This document shows, one piece after another, positions 62,488 to 64,000 of a DNA stretch of 64,000 bases (position 1 is its first letter; every line of letters starts with the position of its first letter). The notes beneath the pieces are model-generated. The model searched no databases. It saw nothing but the letters and a program-made list of their open reading frames with translations, and was not told the DNA's origin. The DNA lies in NCBI GenBank assembly GCA_028622995.1, contig JAJQJQ010000013.1, positions 2,356,001 to 2,420,000 of the forward strand. The letters run 5' to 3'. This stretch comes from Panagrolaimus kolymaensis (taxonomy: Eukaryota > Nematoda > Chromadorea > Rhabditida > Panagrolaimidae). A program made the translations under genes and the position numbers.

Positions 62488-64000
62488 ATCGGATTTTTTT
62501 TTAAATCGAGACAAATCAAAACCTGGCGGAACTGAAAAAACTCATCTGTGGTTAACAGGGGCTGAAAAGTCGGATCCTAGGGTTAAAAAATACGTAGATC
62601 ACGAATCTGAACTCAGATTTATAGAACATATAGGTGGAAATTGAGTTACAGAATGTCTCACCACGAAAATCCAAAATTCTATAGTTAATTTTTTGTGGGT
62701 TGCTCTAGGGGTTATTTATAGCGTAGATTAACGTTTTGGACAAGTTTCAGAATTTTACTCTTACTCATTCTTGACTTCCACGTCCTCAAAGTTTACAATT
62801 TGTAAGTTTAAATATATCCCAAAGGAGAACCTCCATTTTTTTCAAGGCCGCGAAAAATGTTATCCACTACGATTAATCCTAAAACCCTACTGAAAAATCG
62901 TATCGAATAAAAAAAATTTCCTACTGGGGGGAAGAAATACTTTTGACTCCTTGAATAGGGATAAAAGCACACGATGAAAAAGAAGGTTTATTGAAAACTC
63001 CAAGATAAGCATTAGTTTTCAAGGAAATGTTTGCTCGAAAAATTAAAATAAACATAAAAAAAATTATTGGTAAGAATAAAAACATTTTATACCTTACTTT
63101 AGCCACCATACCAACCCAATACTCCATATACCTAAATTAATAAAATTAAAAAAATCGAATATTTACAAATCTTTATTTTTAATTAAAACTCATCATTTTT
63201 ATATGTAATTTGAGTCGTAGAACACGAATTTAAAACTTTTTTTTAAACAGCTCTCAAATAAAAAGCAACATCAAATTCGAGTTCTCCGACCCAAATTACA
63301 TATAAAAATGATGAGTTTTAATTAAAAATAAAGATTTGTAAATATTCGATTTTTTTAATTTTATTAATTTAGGGTATATTAGGTATTGGGTTGGTATGGT
63401 GGCTAAAGTAAGGCATATAATGTTTTTATTCTTACCAATAATTTTTTTTATGTTTATTTTAATTTTTCCAGCAAACATTTCCTTGAAAACTAATGTTTAT
63501 CATGAAGTGTTCAATAAACCTTCTTTTGTATCGTGTGCTTTTATCCGTGTTCAAGGAGTCAAAAGTATTTCTTCCCCCCAGTAGGAATTTTTTTTTATTC
63601 GATACGATTTTTCAGCATGTTATTAGGATTAATCGTAGTGGATAACATTTTTGACGACCTTGAAAAAAATGAAGGTTCTCCTTTGGGATATATTAAAACT
63701 TACAAATTGTAAACTTTGAGGACGTGGAAGTCAAGAATGAGTAAGAGTAAAATTCTGAAACTTGTCCAAAACGTTAATCTACGCTATAAATAACCCCTAG
63801 AGCAAGCCACAAAAAATTAATTATAGAATTTTGGATTTTCGTGGTGAGACATTCTGTAACTCAATTTCCACCTATATGTTCTATAAATCTGAGTTCAGAT
63901 TCGTGGTCTACGTATTTTTTTACCCTAGGATCCGAGTTTTCAGCCTCGGTTAACCATAGATGAGTTTTTTCATGTCCGCCCCTGTCTCGAACCAAAAAAA
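62488..64000. mobile_element. Foldback transposon, copy 2 (truncated by window end)
   Basis: Starts ATCGGATTTTTTTTTAAATC exactly as copy 1 and shows the same inverted-arm structure, running off the window a few bases before its expected TATTCGAT end. The central spacer is shorter: about 70 bp of the copy 1 loop (GACAACGGTTGAGCC to CTATCCACAG) are missing. The two arms differ from each other more than those of copy 1, so this copy is older. Small open frames in the arms (for example 62921-63127 on minus and 63396-63584 on plus) are the same sequence read from both arms and are not genes. Confidence 0.92.

Noticed and set aside
62921..63584. Similar short proteins on both strands of foldback copy 2
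   Set aside because: They are the same arm sequence read from the two inverted arms; the product is a hydrophobic low-complexity stretch with no conserved use in copy 1.

Overview
This is an AT-rich eukaryotic window with many short introns (donor GTAAGT/GTATGT, acceptor TTTTTAG or TTTTCAG). The gene content points to a nematode: a receptor guanylyl cyclase, a short Skp1-like protein, an intracellular serpin, divergent 7TM chemoreceptor-like genes and an expanded lineage-specific zinc-finger family. A clade IV, Panagrolaimus-like worm is my inference; nothing here proves the species.

Layout. 1-8.1 kb: AT-rich upstream DNA with a repeated octamer-containing motif, then a complete 15-exon receptor guanylyl cyclase (+). 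8.8-13.0 kb: an acyl-CoA synthetase gene (+) whose second exon is split by a 1.6-kb foldback transposon; removing the insert and one target duplication restores a 602-residue frame. 13.4-14.5 kb: a Skp1-like gene (-) and a possible CAP-protein remnant. 15.8-31.3 kb: three plus-strand genes of a novel family (conserved N-terminal domain, acidic/basic linker, array of FLYWCH/WRKY-like C2HC zinc modules), with a serpin (-), an F-box-like gene (+) and a C2H2 zinc-finger gene (-) between them. 31.3-39.7 kb: a complete autonomous Helitron (8.4 kb) inserted in the last coding codons of the third array gene; the lost tail survives at 39.72 kb. 40.4-47.4 kb: a fourth array gene (+), a decayed promoter/first-exon relic, a divergent family member with SUMO-related motifs (-), and an inverted truncated copy of its 5' end. 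47.4-49.6 kb: a secreted, probably GPI-anchored protein (-). 50-61 kb: three chemoreceptor-like 7TM genes flanking a large eight-module array gene (-). 61.7-64.0 kb: a 3' fragment of that array gene and a second copy of the foldback transposon, cut by the window end.

How the parts fit. The array family dominates: at least five substantial genes plus four relics in 47 kb, with module gain/loss, a gene-conversion-like patch, and shared promoters carrying paired GGCGCC/GCCGCC (E2F-like) sites about 190-205 bp before the start codon in three genes. The region is also a transposon target: two insertions land inside coding exons and can be reversed in silico to an intact frame. The Helitron protein combines HUH replication nuclease and Pif1 helicase with a Ulp1/C48-like protease domain and an exon-duplicated run of SUMO-interaction-like acidic motifs. 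All gene models are manual, and exon junctions quoted as exact were checked only for reading-frame consistency.
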